The notes beneath the pieces are model-generated. The model did not search any database. It was not told the DNA's origin and saw only the letters and a list, made by a program, of their open reading frames with translations. From Streptomyces sp. NBC_00539 (GTDB taxonomy: Bacteria > Actinomycetota > Actinomycetes > Streptomycetales > Streptomycetaceae): a stretch of DNA of 64,000 bases. Where the stretch lies: the NCBI RefSeq assembly GCF_036346105.1, contig NZ_CP107811.1:3910501-3974500 (forward strand). Direction: 5' to 3'. This document shows, piece by piece, positions 1 to 10,818 of this stretch. Both the position numbers and the translations under genes were made by a program. How positions within the stretch are numbered: the first letter of the stretch is position 1; each line of letters begins with the position of its first letter.

Positions 1-1
1 C

Positions 2-697
2 GGCGGACGGCTGCTGCTCGTCGCCCCGAACATCGTGCACGTCGAGCGGGAGCTGGAGGTGAACCCGCACGACTTCCGGCTGTGGGTGTGCCTGCACGAG
101 GAGACCCACCGTACGCAGTTCACGGCCGTCCCGTGGCTGCGCGCCCACCTGGAGGGCGAGATCCAGACGTTCCTCGGAGCGACCGAGATGGACCCGATGA
201 CGGTGCTGGAGCGGCTCCGCGAGGCCGCCCAGTCCTTCGCCGGTGCCCGGCCCGACTCCGAGCGGGGTGACGAGGGCCGGTCGCTGGTCGACCTGGTGCA
301 GACCCCCGAGCAGCGTGAGGTGCTGGCCCGGCTCACCGCCGTGATGTCGCTGCTGGAGGGCCACGCCGACTTCGTGATGGACGGGGTGGGCCCGGAAGTG
401 GTGCCCTCGGTGGCCGAGATCAGGGAGAAGTTCCAGCAGCGCCGGGCCAGCGGGGCGGGCCACCTCGACGCCGCGCTGCGCAAGTTGCTGGGCCTCGACG
501 CGAAGATGCGCCAGTACCGGGACGGCGAACGGTTCGTCCGCGCCGTCGTCGGCCAGGTCGGGATGGAGGGCTTCAACCGGGTCTGGACCTCCCCGAACAC
601 GCTGCCCACCAAGGCCGAGATCGCCAAGCCCGCGGACTGGGTGGCCCGCGTCCACCGCAAGGGGAGCGAGGGGCGCGACGGGAGCGAAGGGGCGTGA
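2..697 (+). CDS. Zinc-dependent metalloprotease-like protein (DUF2342 family), 3' part
   Basis: The reading frame is open from base 2, so the gene begins left of the window and only its C-terminal ~231 residues are seen. Near the visible start it carries HEETHRTQF, an HExxH zinc-peptidase signature, followed by a helix-rich domain with a GHADFVMDG segment. This matches the actinobacterial family sometimes called zinc-dependent metalloprotease or F420-biosynthesis-associated protein (DUF2342). Family membership is recalled from motif and context; substrate and true activity are unknown. It lies upstream of tilS on the same strand, the usual place for this family in actinomycetes. The GTG at 35 is an internal codon, not the start. 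The tail is charged and Gly/Ser-rich and ends in TGA. Confidence 0.8.
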   Translation, partial: GGRLLLVAPNIVHVERELEVNPHDFRLWVCLHEETHRTQFTAVPWLRAHLEGEIQTFLGATEMDPMTVLERLREAAQSFAGARPDSERGDEGRSLVDLVQTPEQREVLARLTAVMSLLEGHADFVMDGVGPEVVPSVAEIREKFQQRRASGAGHLDAALRKLLGLDAKMRQYRDGERFVRAVVGQVGMEGFNRVWTSPNTLPTKAEIAKPADWVARVHRKGSEGRDGSEGA

Positions 698-989
698 ACA
701 CGCGCACGGCGCGGGGCGCATTGCCGCGTCGGGCAGGTGTGAACTTGTCTCGTTGGGGGAAGCAGCATCACCCTTCCGAGGGACCGTGGGCCGTGGAAGG
801 GCGTGCGATGCTCAGGGAACGGCTCGGTTCTGTCACCATCGACGCACTCTGAGTGACATTCGGAGTGGCGGCCGGCATGAGGGGCGGTTCCCCGCGGGGG
901 GCCGCCACCGATACCGGGCGGACCGAGGACACCCCTGCGCACCACCCCCACGCCTCCGAGGCATCCGAACTCCACGAAGGGCACCGGAC
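698..989. other. Intergenic stretch upstream of tilS
   Basis: These 292 bases lie between the metalloprotease stop and the tilS start. I see no convincing gene. The tilS frame stays open back to 753, but the protein encoded there is low-complexity Arg/Pro/Gly and unlike TilS, so I treat it as non-coding. A purine-rich GAAGGG about 8 bases before the ATG at 990 is the likely tilS ribosome binding site. Confidence 0.5.
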
Positions 990-2012
990 ATGGGTCCCCA
1001 TCCTGCGGTCGCGGCGATACGCCTGGCGGTCCGCCGCGTACTCCACGACATCCTGACCGACCTGACAGACCCGGCGGACCGGGACGGCGCCGCGCCGCTC
1101 GTCCTCGTCGCCTGCTCGGGCGGCGCCGACTCCATGGCGCTCGCCTCCGCCCTCGCCTTCGAGGCCCCCAAGCTCGGCGTCCGGGCCGGCGGGGTCACCG
1201 TCGACCACGGCCTCCAGGCCGGCTCCGACCTGCGTGCCGCCGAGGTCGTCTCCCGCATGACCGCGCTCCGCCTGGACCCGGTGGAGTCCGTCGCCGTGCG
1301 CGTCGGCCGCGACGGCGGGCCCGAGGCCGCCGCCCGCGATGCCCGTTACGCCGCGCTGGACGAGGCCGCCGGCCGGCTCGGGGCGGTCGCCGTGCTGCTC
1401 GGCCACACGCGTGACGATCAAGCCGAAACCGTCCTGCTGGGCCTCGCCCGGGGCTCCGGCATCCGCTCGCTGTCCGGCATGGCGGAAGTGTCCGGCGGCA
1501 CCGGCCGCAGCCACCGCTACCGGCGCCCGTTCCTCCACATCGACCGGCAGACCGCCCGCAAGGCCTGCATGGTCCAGTCCCTCCCCGTCTGGGACGACCC
1601 GCACAACGCCGACCCCGCCTACACCCGCTCCCGGCTGCGCCACGAGGGGCTGCCCGCCCTCGAGAAGGCGCTCGGCAAGGGCGTCGTCGAGGCGCTCGCC
1701 CGTACCGCCCAGCTCTCCCGCGACGATGCCGACGCCCTGGACGCCTGGGCCGCCGACGCGGAGACCCGCGTGCGCGACGAGGACGGCCGCCTGGAGTGCG
1801 CGAAGCTGTACGCCCTGCCCCCGGCCGTCCGCCGCCGCGTCCTGCGCCGGGCCGTGGTCGCCGCGGGGTCTCCCGCCGGCTCGCTCTTCGCCCGCCACAT
1901 CGAGGAAGTCGACCGACTCATCACCGGATGGCGCGGTCAGGGCGCCATCAACCTGCCCGGCCGGGTCGAGGCCCAGCGGCAGGGTGGCAGACTTGTCATC
2001 CGGCAGGGCTGA
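990..2012 (+). CDS. tilS: tRNA(Ile)-lysidine synthetase
   Basis: TilS uses ATP to attach lysine to the wobble cytidine of the CAU-anticodon tRNA-Ile, so that it reads AUA as isoleucine. The 340-residue protein has the N-type ATP-pyrophosphatase P-loop SGGADS at residues 43-48, then [19 protein letters not shown] and a [17 protein letters not shown] segment, all typical of TilS. The C-terminal TilS substrate-binding region is shorter than in E. coli, as is usual in actinomycetes. I chose the ATG at 990 because it starts just before the conserved core and has GAAGGG 8 bases upstream. It precedes hpt and ftsH, a conserved order in Gram-positive bacteria. Confidence 0.93.
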   Translation: MGPHPAVAAIRLAVRRVLHDILTDLTDPADRDGAAPLVLVACSGGADSMALASALAFEAPKLGVRAGGVTVDHGLQAGSDLRAAEVVSRMTALRLDPVESVAVRVGRDGGPEAAARDARYAALDEAAGRLGAVAVLLGHTRDDQAETVLLGLARGSGIRSLSGMAEVSGGTGRSHRYRRPFLHIDRQTARKACMVQSLPVWDDPHNADPAYTRSRLRHEGLPALEKALGKGVVEALARTAQLSRDDADALDAWAADAETRVRDEDGRLECAKLYALPPAVRRRVLRRAVVAAGSPAGSLFARHIEEVDRLITGWRGQGAINLPGRVEAQRQGGRLVIRQG

Positions 2013-2081
2013 TTGGTGCTGAAACGCGGCTGAGTCCTCCGGGGGCACCCACCTCCGGAGTCCCGGCCGACGACGAAAGTG

Positions 2082-2642
2082 ATGCGGGTGGACGTAAAGG
2101 ACATGGGCGACGACCTCCAGTCGGTGCTCATCACCAAGGAAGAGATCGACGCGAAGCTGGCGGAGCTGGCTGCGAAGATCGACGCGGAGTACGCGGGCAA
2201 GGACCTGCTCATCGTCGGTGTGCTCAAGGGCGCCGTGATGGTGATGGCGGACCTGGCGCGCGCCTTGTCCACCCCGCTCACCATGGACTGGATGGCGGTG
2301 TCCTCCTACGGCGCCGGGACCCAGTCGTCCGGCGTCGTGCGGATCCTCAAGGACCTGGACACCGACATCAAGGGCAAGCACGTCCTGATCGTCGAGGACA
2401 TCATCGACTCGGGCCTGACCCTGTCGTGGCTGCTGTCGAACCTGGGCTCGCGCGAGCCGGCCTCCCTGGAGGTCGTCACGCTGCTGCGCAAGCCCGACGC
2501 CGCGAAGGTCGCCATCGACGTCCGGTGGGTCGGCTTCGACATCCCGAACGAGTTCGTGGTCGGGTACGGCCTGGACTACGCGGAGAAGTACCGCAACCTG
2601 CCCTTCGTCGGCACGCTCGCCCCGCACGTCTACGGCGGCTGA
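2082..2642 (+). CDS. hpt: Hypoxanthine phosphoribosyltransferase
   Basis: Hpt salvages hypoxanthine and guanine by transferring phosphoribose from PRPP to give IMP or GMP. The 186-residue protein has the PRPP-binding motif [14 protein letters not shown] and the [22 protein letters not shown]-terminal region typical of the family. Several starts are close together: GTG 2079, ATG 2082, GTG 2091 and ATG 2103. I prefer ATG 2082, but the upstream signal (GAAAG) is very close and the choice is uncertain. It follows tilS by about 70 bases and precedes ftsH, consistent with the conserved tilS-hpt-ftsH cluster. Confidence 0.93.
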   Translation: MRVDVKDMGDDLQSVLITKEEIDAKLAELAAKIDAEYAGKDLLIVGVLKGAVMVMADLARALSTPLTMDWMAVSSYGAGTQSSGVVRILKDLDTDIKGKHVLIVEDIIDSGLTLSWLLSNLGSREPASLEVVTLLRKPDAAKVAIDVRWVGFDIPNEFVVGYGLDYAEKYRNLPFVGTLAPHVYGG

Positions 2643-2850
2643 CCGGCCCACGGGCCGTGCGGTGAACCCCGTACCCCCGCCCCCGGGGAACCCATGGGAA
2701 ACCTGTGGGCCCCGGGGAACCTGGCGGCGCTTCCCGCCGTTGGACCAGGGGAAGACGGGACTGTCAGCCGTCCCACGAGGCCGCGGGTGACAATTCAGGG
2801 GTACATTCCGAAGAACAGTCTTTACTCACAGCAGCATTTACCTACGGGCA
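2643..2850. other. Upstream region of ftsH
   Basis: About 208 bases separate the hpt stop from the ftsH Shine-Dalgarno sequence. The second half (about 2788-2840) is richer in A/T than its surroundings and is the likely place for an ftsH promoter, but I could not match a clear -35/-10 pair. No gene is supported here. Confidence 0.4.
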
Positions 2851-2877
2851 GGAGGGACGGGGCGCCTAGCGCCCCGT
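2851..2877 (+). promoter_or_regulatory. Shine-Dalgarno plus perfect hairpin before ftsH
   Basis: GGAGGG (2851-2856) is a strong Shine-Dalgarno but lies 25 bases from the ftsH ATG at 2882, too far for normal initiation. Between them is a perfect inverted repeat: ACGGGGCGC (2857-2865), a 3-base loop CTA, and GCGCCCCGT (2869-2877). Folding this hairpin would bring the Shine-Dalgarno to about 4 bases from the start. An out-of-frame ATG at 2878 directly follows the hairpin. The structure is seen in the sequence; its role in translation is inferred. Confidence 0.65.
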
Positions 2878-2881
2878 ATGG

Positions 2882-4909
<2,028 letters not shown>

Positions 4910-4939
4910 TCGGTGCGGCCCGACGGGCCCCGGAATGCA

Positions 4940-4978
4940 TGCCGCGCCCCCCAGGTTCTAGCCTTGGGGGGCGCGGCA
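4940..4978 (+). terminator. Rho-independent-type hairpin after ftsH
   Basis: There is a perfect 14-bp stem: TGCCGCGCCCCCCA (4940-4953) pairs with TGGGGGGCGCGGCA (4965-4978) around an 11-base loop. CTTTCAC follows. The U-run is short, as is common in Streptomyces. It separates ftsH from folE. Confidence 0.8.
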
Positions 4979-5023
4979 CTTTCACATGCCCGCGAGCGCT
5001 GTGCACACAGGAACGAGGAAGAC

Positions 5024-5632
5024 ATGACCGACCCAGTGACCCTGACCGGTGGCGAGGGCACGATCGGCGCGTTCGACGAGAAGCGCGCCGAGGCGGCCGT
5101 GCGCGAGCTCCTGATCGCGGTCGGTGAGGATCCCGACCGTGAGGGTCTGCTGGAGACGCCGGCCCGGGTGGCGCGCTCGTACAGGGAGATATTCGCCGGC
5201 CTGTGGCAGAAGCCGGAGGAGGTCCTGACGACGACCTTCGACCTCGGCCACGACGAGATGGTCCTGGTGAAGGACATCGAGGTGATGAGCTCCTGCGAGC
5301 ACCACCTGGTGCCCTTCCACGGCGTGGCGCACGTCGGCTACATCCCGTCCACGGACGGCAAGATCACCGGCTTGTCGAAGCTCGCCCGCCTCGTGGACGT
5401 GTACGCCCGCCGTCCGCAGGTGCAGGAGCGGCTGACGACGCAGGTCGCGGACTCGCTCATGGAGATCCTGGAGCCGCGCGGCGTCATCGTGGTCATCGAG
5501 TGCGAGCACATGTGCATGACCATGCGCGGTGTCCGCAAGCCCGGCGCGAAGACCATCACCTCGGCGGTCCGCGGCCAGCTCCGCGACTCGGCCACCCGCA
5601 ACGAGGCGATGAGCCTCATCATGGCCCGCTGA
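5024..5632 (+). CDS. folE: GTP cyclohydrolase I
   Basis: FolE converts GTP to 7,8-dihydroneopterin triphosphate, the first step of folate synthesis. The 202-residue protein contains the zinc and catalytic motifs [12 protein letters not shown] and [16 protein letters not shown], plus the conserved TPxR element ([10 protein letters not shown]). The ATG at 5024 was chosen because GAGGAA lies about 5-9 bases upstream and the N-terminus MTDPVTL fits the family. The frame is open further upstream through the ftsH terminator, but that part is not FolE-like. The other pterin genes (folP, folB, folK) lie on the opposite strand just downstream, so the folate pathway is clustered but split over two transcription units. 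Confidence 0.96.
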   Translation: MTDPVTLTGGEGTIGAFDEKRAEAAVRELLIAVGEDPDREGLLETPARVARSYREIFAGLWQKPEEVLTTTFDLGHDEMVLVKDIEVMSSCEHHLVPFHGVAHVGYIPSTDGKITGLSKLARLVDVYARRPQVQERLTTQVADSLMEILEPRGVIVVIECEHMCMTMRGVRKPGAKTITSAVRGQLRDSATRNEAMSLIMAR

Positions 5633-5749
5633 CCCGGTGCACTGACCGCCGGCCGTGCCCGAACGCGCCCGGGAGCCGCTGAGCGCGGGGCCGGCCACGT
5701 CGCGCCCGAGCGGCCGGGTCCCGCGTACGGAGCGGGCCCCGGCGGGGCG

Positions 5750-6238
5750 TCAGGCGCGGGCCTGGGACTGTGGGGTGGTGTCGTCGTCCTCGGGGAGTTT
5801 CAGGACGTGCTCCAGGAACAGGGCCGCGGCGATGACCGCCGCGCCAGCCAGGACGGAGCCGCCCGCGTACCAGGCCTGGTCGCGGCGGACGGGGACGTCG
5901 AGGGAGTCGGTCAGCAAGAACACGCCGACGCCCCCGTACATGCCTGCCACCAGGGCCGCGACCAGGGCGCTGGCCTGCCCGAACACCACCGCTCGGGCCG
6001 CCATCAACGGCTCGACGCCCTTGGCTCCCGGCCGGCGCTCGCGCTGCGCCTTGAGCCGGCTGCGCATCGAGAGCCCCGTCGCGAAGAGGATCACCGCGAT
6101 CACCGCGAGGACGATCGGCGCGGCCAGCGGGACGCCCGGCAGGGTGCCGTAGGTGTTCCACAGCCGGGCGCCCGCCCAGGACAGCACCCCGGCGACCACG
6201 AAGATGCCCGCCAGGACCGCCGGCCTCAGTTGCTTCAC
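5750..6238 (-). CDS. DUF3180 integral membrane protein
   Basis: This 162-residue protein has four hydrophobic segments (about 8-28, 39-58, 82-107 and 123-143), short loops and a charged C-terminus. The pattern and its position directly after folK match the actinobacterial DUF3180 family. No function is established that I know of. It starts with GTG at 6238, about 55 bases after the folK stop, and is most likely the last gene of the folP-folB-folK transcription unit. Conserved linkage with folate genes in actinomycetes suggests a membrane role related to that pathway or simply operon hitch-hiking; the sequence cannot decide. Confidence 0.85.
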   Translation of the reverse strand: MKQLRPAVLAGIFVVAGVLSWAGARLWNTYGTLPGVPLAAPIVLAVIAVILFATGLSMRSRLKAQRERRPGAKGVEPLMAARAVVFGQASALVAALVAGMYGGVGVFLLTDSLDVPVRRDQAWYAGGSVLAGAAVIAAALFLEHVLKLPEDDDTTPQSQARA

Positions 6239-6293
6239 GTGCCCGTTCCCCGCTTTCTGAGCCGCTTTTCGTCAGCAGTGAACAGGCTAACGA

Positions 6294-6902
6294 CTACTCG
6301 GGGAGGTGGAGTTCCAGGTCCGGGCGCGGCGCGACGCCGGTGAGGCCGATTCCGGCCAGCAGTGCGGAGACCGCTCCACGGCCCGGGAGCTGGGCCTCGG
6401 GGTCGATGTCGTGCCACGGCGCGAGCACGAAGGCCCGCTGGTGGGCCCGCGGGTGGGGGAGGGTCAGGACGGGGTCGTCCGAGACGACATCGGCGTACGC
6501 GACGATGTCGACGTCGATCGTGCGCGGCCCCCAGCGCTCCTCGCGGACGCGGTCGAAGGCCTCCTCGATGGCGTGCCCGCGCTCCAGCAGGGAGGAGGGG
6601 GGCAGCGTGGTCTTCACGGTGACGACCGCGTTCAGGTACGAGGGCTGGGAGCCGGGCGCGACGCCCCACGGCTCGGTTTCGTAGACGGGCGAGACGCCCT
6701 TGACCCGCAGGCCCGGGGTGTCGCCGAGGGCGTCGATGGCGCCCTGGAGGGTCTCCAGCCGGTTGCCGAGGTTCGCGCCGAGCGCGATGACGGCCCATTT
6801 CGGGTTGGACAGCGTCGTGTCCGCCGCGTCGACCGCTTCCACCACCGAGGCGGGAACGGGCTGGACGGTCGGGTCGCTCTGGGCGCTGAGTCCGTTGTTC
6901 AT
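6294..6902 (-). CDS. folK: 6-hydroxymethyl-7,8-dihydropterin pyrophosphokinase
   Basis: FolK (HPPK) transfers pyrophosphate from ATP to 6-hydroxymethyl-dihydropterin, activating it for FolP. The 202-residue product has the family motifs ALGANLGNR, SPVYETEPWG, the signature RWGPRTIDVDIVAY and LPHPRAHQRAFVLAPW. It starts at ATG 6902, which overlaps the folB stop as ATGA (6899-6902), so translational coupling is likely. An N-terminal extension of ~40 residues before the core (MNNGLSAQ onwards) is not needed for HPPK and is typical of Streptomyces. A longer frame extends upstream, but that sequence is the folB region read in another frame. Confidence 0.95.
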   Translation of the reverse strand: MNNGLSAQSDPTVQPVPASVVEAVDAADTTLSNPKWAVIALGANLGNRLETLQGAIDALGDTPGLRVKGVSPVYETEPWGVAPGSQPSYLNAVVTVKTTLPPSSLLERGHAIEEAFDRVREERWGPRTIDVDIVAYADVVSDDPVLTLPHPRAHQRAFVLAPWHDIDPEAQLPGRGAVSALLAGIGLTGVAPRPDLELHLPE

Positions 6903-7258
6903 GCGCGGCTCCGGGTGATCGTGATGGTCACGTCGTCGAAGGGGACGGTGATCGGCGCGTCCGGCTTGTGGACGACGACCTCGACCTGCGCCACCGCTTC
7001 GTGCTTGAGGCACTGCTGGGCGATCCGCTCGGCGAGGGTCTCGATCAGGTCGACCGGCTCTCCCTGGACCACGTCGACGACTTCCTCGGCCACCACCCCG
7101 TAGTGCACGGTCTTGGCCAGGTCGTCGTCGGCCGCCGCGGGACGGGCGTCGATGTGCAGCACCAGGTCGACGATGAAGGTCTGGCCTTCTTCGCGTTCCC
7201 GGGGGAAGACGCCGTGGTGCCCGCGAGCCTTGAGGCCGCGCAGCGCGACACGATCCAC
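6899..7258 (-). CDS. folB: Dihydroneopterin aldolase
   Basis: FolB cleaves dihydroneopterin to 6-hydroxymethyl-dihydropterin and glycolaldehyde. The 119-residue protein begins VDRVALRGLKARGHHGVFPRE, matching the family N-terminus, and carries HYGVVAEEV and ETLAERIAQQCL. GTG at 7258 was chosen because AGGAG (complement of 7267-7271) lies 8 bases upstream and the length then equals the usual ~120 residues. The longer open frame upstream is low-complexity and unlikely to be coding. The stop overlaps the folK start by 4 bases. Confidence 0.94.
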   Translation of the reverse strand: MDRVALRGLKARGHHGVFPREREEGQTFIVDLVLHIDARPAAADDDLAKTVHYGVVAEEVVDVVQGEPVDLIETLAERIAQQCLKHEAVAQVEVVVHKPDAPITVPFDDVTITITRSRA

Positions 7259-7388
7259 GCGAATCACTCCTGTTTCGTAGGTGCTTCCGGCCCCGGGACT
7301 CCCCGGGGCCATGGTCCTGCGCCGAGTGCGGTCGGCGTCGTCCACCTTCGAATTTACCTGCGATAAACCTCCGGCCCCGCCCATGGGG

Positions 7389-7832
7389 TCAGTCGGTGTC
7401 CTCTTCGTCCTCATCTTCGGAGTCCGTAAGGACGGGGGATCCGTGGTGGGACCACAGGCGCCAGCCCTCGGATGTGCGTCGGAACACATTCGTGGCGACG
7501 ACCAGCTGACCGACCAGCGGACCCAGCTCCCCGCCGTCCTCCGCGGGGCCGCCGCTGAGGATGTTCTCGGTGCAGGTGACCAGCGCGGTGTCGCCGAGCA
7601 CGGCCACCTTGGTGTCGGTGAGGAAGAACTGGATGTACTCCGTGTGGGACATGATCAGGGCGTACGAGCGCAGCACCTCGCCGCGGCCGGAGAGCACCGG
7701 CCAGCCGGGGTGCACGCAGGAGATCTCGTCCTCCAGCCAGAGTGCCGACAGTGCGTCGAAGTCCCCCTGCTCCATGGCCTCGTAGAAGGCGGTGTTGATC
7801 TCTTCGACGGCCTCGATGTCGGTACGGCTCAC
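7389..7832 (-). CDS. NTF2/SnoaL-like fold protein in the folate cluster
   Basis: The 147-residue protein starts MSRTDIEAVEEINTAFYEAMEQGDFDALSALW and contains an FxHPGWPVLSGRxEVL-type stretch and GWRLWSHHGSPV. This is the nuclear transport factor 2/SnoaL-like alpha+beta barrel pattern. The acidic tail is DSEDEDEEDTD. GTG at 7832 has GAAGGGG upstream. It sits between folP (28 bases upstream) and folB (130 bases downstream), a conserved position in streptomycetes. A small-molecule binding or isomerase-like role is possible. No catalytic assignment can be made; this is a family-level call only. Confidence 0.85.
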   Translation of the reverse strand: MSRTDIEAVEEINTAFYEAMEQGDFDALSALWLEDEISCVHPGWPVLSGRGEVLRSYALIMSHTEYIQFFLTDTKVAVLGDTALVTCTENILSGGPAEDGGELGPLVGQLVVATNVFRRTSEGWRLWSHHGSPVLTDSEDEDEEDTD

Positions 7833-7860
7833 CGTGCCCCTTCCCGGTCGGTCTGACGGA

Positions 7861-8733
7861 TCACAGTGCCCCTTCCACGGCGCGGGCCACCCGAACCGCG
7901 TCGGCGCTCGCCCGTACCTCGTGGACCCGTACCGCCCAGGCGCCCTGGTGGGCGGCGATGGCGGACACGGCGGCCGTGGCGGCGTCCCGCTCGCGGGCGG
8001 GCGGCGGGGTGCCGCCCCCGGGCCCCGCGAGGACCCGTCCGAGGAAACGCTTCCGCGAGGCGGCGACCAGCAGCGGGAAGCCCAGCTCCCGCAGCTCGCG
8101 CAGGTGGGCGACGAGGGCCAGGTCGTGCTCGGCGTTCTTCGCGAAGCCCAGGCCGGGGTCGACCACGAGGCGCTCGGGCGCGATGCCGCCGGCGATGACT
8201 GCGTCGATGCGGTCCCGCAGCTCGGCGGTGACCTCGGCGAGGACGTCCCCGTAGACGGCGAGGCTGTTCATGCCGGCGCTGAAACCGCGCCAGTGCATGA
8301 CCACGAACGGCACCTCCGCGGCGGCCACCGCCGGGATCATGCCGGGATCGGCGAGCCCGCCGCTGACGTCGTTGACCAGCCGCGCACCGGCGGCGACGGC
8401 CTGGGCCGCGACCTCCGCGCGCATGGTGTCGACGGAGACGACGATCCCCTCGGCGGCCAGGCCGCGCACGACGGGGACGACGCGGCGCAGCTCCTCCTCG
8501 GCGTCGACGCGGCTGGCGCCGGGCCGGGTGGACTCCCCGCCGACGTCGACCAGGTCGGCGCCCTGGGCGACGAGGTCGAGCCCGCGCTTGACGGCGGCGG
8601 TGGTGTCGAACCAGCGGCCGCCGTCGGAGAAGGAGTCGGGGGTGACGTTCACGACGCCCATGACCCCGCAGCGGTCCCACTCCGGCAGGCCCGTCACCCG
8701 GCCCCTGGCGGTGGCCCCGTGGTTGGTGTTCAT
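7861..8733 (-). CDS. folP: Dihydropteroate synthase
   Basis: FolP joins p-aminobenzoate to the activated pterin to form dihydropteroate and is the sulfonamide target. The 290-residue protein has the signatures MGVVNVTPDSFSDGG and DVGGESTRPGA, then NDVSGG, DPGLGFAKN and SRKRFLG, all expected for DHPS. The start ATG at 8733 is exactly 6 bases after TACCCT read on the minus strand (complement of 8740-8745), which predicts a leaderless mRNA. It is the first gene of the minus-strand unit folP, NTF2-like, folB, folK, DUF3180. Confidence 0.96.
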   Translation of the reverse strand: MNTNHGATARGRVTGLPEWDRCGVMGVVNVTPDSFSDGGRWFDTTAAVKRGLDLVAQGADLVDVGGESTRPGASRVDAEEELRRVVPVVRGLAAEGIVVSVDTMRAEVAAQAVAAGARLVNDVSGGLADPGMIPAVAAAEVPFVVMHWRGFSAGMNSLAVYGDVLAEVTAELRDRIDAVIAGGIAPERLVVDPGLGFAKNAEHDLALVAHLRELRELGFPLLVAASRKRFLGRVLAGPGGGTPPPARERDAATAAVSAIAAHQGAWAVRVHEVRASADAVRVARAVEGAL

Positions 8734-8812
8734 AGCTCAAGGGTAGGGCCCGTGCCCCGGCCGTTCGGCGTACGGGGACGGGCCCTGGGGGCGCGCGAGC
8801 AGGACGTACCGG

Positions 8813-10666
8813 CTACGCGGCCTGCACCTCGCGCTCGCCGGGCTGGGCCGGTACCGCCGCACCGTCCGTGTGGGCGCAGGGGCGGACCTGCTTGGGCGGG
8901 CGGCGGCTCGCGAAGAGCCGGGGCAGGGCCAGCGTCACGAAGCCCTCGGCCTGCATCACGGCGAAGCCGATGCGGGGCAGGTCGCGGGTCTGCCGGTAGA
9001 CCATGAAGCGGGGTTCCCAGCGCGGGCGGAACTTCTCGTTGAACTTGTACAGGGACTCGATCTGGAACCAGCGCGACAGGAAGACCAGCAGGCCGCGCCA
9101 CATCCGCAGCACCGGTCCGGCGCCGATCTTCTCGCCGCGGGCCAGGGCCGCGCGGAACATCGCGAAGTTCAGGGAGACCTTCTCGATGCCGAGCTCCGGG
9201 CAGGCCCCGAGGGCGGCGACGATCAACAGTTCGTTCATGCCGGGGTCGGCCGCGCGGTCGCGGCGCATCAGCTCCAGGGACATGCCGTCCTTGCCCCAGG
9301 GGACGAAGTGCAGGATGGCCTTGAGGTCGCCGAAGGGGCTGGTGTCGCCCTCCTCCACGCGGTGCGCGGTGGCGATGAAGCAGTCCCCGTCGCCCGGGTC
9401 GCCGACCCGGCCCAGCGCCATGGAGAAGCCGCGCTCGGTGTCGGTGCCGCGCCAGGCCTCGGCGGCGCCGCGGACCTGCTCCAGCTCCTCCTCGGTCAGC
9501 TCGCTGACCCGGCGGACCTTGGTGGTGTAGCCGTTGCGTTCGATGCGCTTGACCATCTGGCGGACGTTGCGCATGGCGCGTCCGGCGAGGGAGAAGTCTT
9601 TGACGTCGACGATCGCCTCGTCACCGAGTTCCAGGGCGTCCAGGCCGGTCTCACGGGTCCAGACCTCGCCGCCGGTCTCGCTGCATCCCACGACGGCGGG
9701 GGTCCAGGAGTGGGCCTTGGCCTCCTCCATGAACCGCTCGATGGCGCCGGGCCAGGCCTCGACGTCGCCGACCGGGTCGCCGGAGGCGAGCATCACGCCG
9801 GAGACGACGCGGTAGGTGACGGCGGCCTTGCCGCTGGGGGAGAAGACGACGGCCTTGTCGCGGCGCAGCGCGAAGTGGCCGAGCGAGTCGCGGCCGCCGT
9901 GCTTGGCCAGCAGCTCGCGCAGCTTGGTCTCGTCGTCGGCGGTGAGCCGGGCGGCCGGGTGCTCGGGGCGGAAGGCCAGGTAGATGGTGGTGACCGCGGT
10001 CAGCATGCCGAGCGCGCCGAGGGAGTAGCCGACGGTCCAGGAGACGCGTCCGGCGTACTCGACCGGGCCCTCGAAGCCGAAGAGCCCGTAGACGACGTGC
10101 GTGATCTGCTCGTACAGGCTCGGGTTGCCGACGACCTTGTTCGGGTGGACGTTGACGATGACCAGGCCGAGGCTGATGGAGCCGGCGCTCATCAGGACGA
10201 AGTTGGCCAGCGCCTTCCAGCGGCTGCGCGGGTCCGGGAGCGCCTTGAACTCACTCTGGTGGCGCAGCAGCAGGGCCAGGAGCACCGCCGCGATGACCAC
10301 GCCGATGACGGAGTGCCGGTATGTGAATTGCGCCACCGCGCCCGCGGGCAGCAGGACCACCGCGGCCCGCCAGGCACGCCGCTTGCGCCGCTTGAGGCCG
10401 TGGGCCAGCAGCAGGATCAGTACGCCCGCGCTGATGGACAGCGCGGCGGCGAACGGACCCAGGGAGCCGGGCAGCACCTCGGTGAACGAGTGGAACCGGC
10501 TGTGCCGGAATCGCGGGAAGACACCCGCCGCGATGTCCAGAAGGCCGACGATCATGACGGCCGTACCTACCAGGCCGGGCACCGACTCCGGCTGGGGTCC
10601 GCGGAAGATTCGGCGGACCGCCTTCGGAACCTGTCCCGACTTATCGCCATCTATCCTGCTAGACAT
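8813..10666 (-). CDS. MprF-like membrane protein with DUF2156 (aminoacyl-phosphatidylglycerol synthase-type) domain
   Basis: The 617-residue protein has about six membrane spans in its first ~240 residues. A soluble domain of the DUF2156 type follows, containing MKRIERNG-like, AWRGTDTERGFSMALGR and GMSLELMRRDRAADPGMNELLI stretches. This C-terminal GNAT-like fold is what MprF and LysX use to transfer an amino acid from aminoacyl-tRNA to phosphatidylglycerol. The N-terminal part is shorter than the 14-span MprF flippase region. The product (lysyl-, alanyl- or other aminoacyl-PG) cannot be read from the sequence. It is divergent from an esterase gene 152 bases away (see findings). ATG 10666 has GGGAAG very close upstream, so the start is less certain. 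Confidence 0.85.
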   Translation of the reverse strand: MSSRIDGDKSGQVPKAVRRIFRGPQPESVPGLVGTAVMIVGLLDIAAGVFPRFRHSRFHSFTEVLPGSLGPFAAALSISAGVLILLLAHGLKRRKRRAWRAAVVLLPAGAVAQFTYRHSVIGVVIAAVLLALLLRHQSEFKALPDPRSRWKALANFVLMSAGSISLGLVIVNVHPNKVVGNPSLYEQITHVVYGLFGFEGPVEYAGRVSWTVGYSLGALGMLTAVTTIYLAFRPEHPAARLTADDETKLRELLAKHGGRDSLGHFALRRDKAVVFSPSGKAAVTYRVVSGVMLASGDPVGDVEAWPGAIERFMEEAKAHSWTPAVVGCSETGGEVWTRETGLDALELGDEAIVDVKDFSLAGRAMRNVRQMVKRIERNGYTTKVRRVSELTEEELEQVRGAAEAWRGTDTERGFSMALGRVGDPGDGDCFIATAHRVEEGDTSPFGDLKAILHFVPWGKDGMSLELMRRDRAADPGMNELLIVAALGACPELGIEKVSLNFAMFRAALARGEKIGAGPVLRMWRGLLVFLSRWFQIESLYKFNEKFRPRWEPRFMVYRQTRDLPRIGFAVMQAEGFVTLALPRLFASRRPPKQVRPCAHTDGAAVPAQPGEREVQAA

Positions 10667-10818
10667 CGCTTCCCGTTGCTCCGCGAGAGATCATATGGCC
10701 GAAGGCCGCGACAGCCTCCGGAGTGTGGTGCGTCCCCTAGGACGACATCGAGGGCGAGCGGGTTCACTCTTCCGTCGAGAAAAACTAGTCCTGCCACCAG
10801 AAAGTCGACTGACTGCTC

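Noticed and set aside
753-989. N-terminal extension of TilS
   Set aside because: Low-complexity and not TilS-like; ATG 990 has a proper ribosome binding site.
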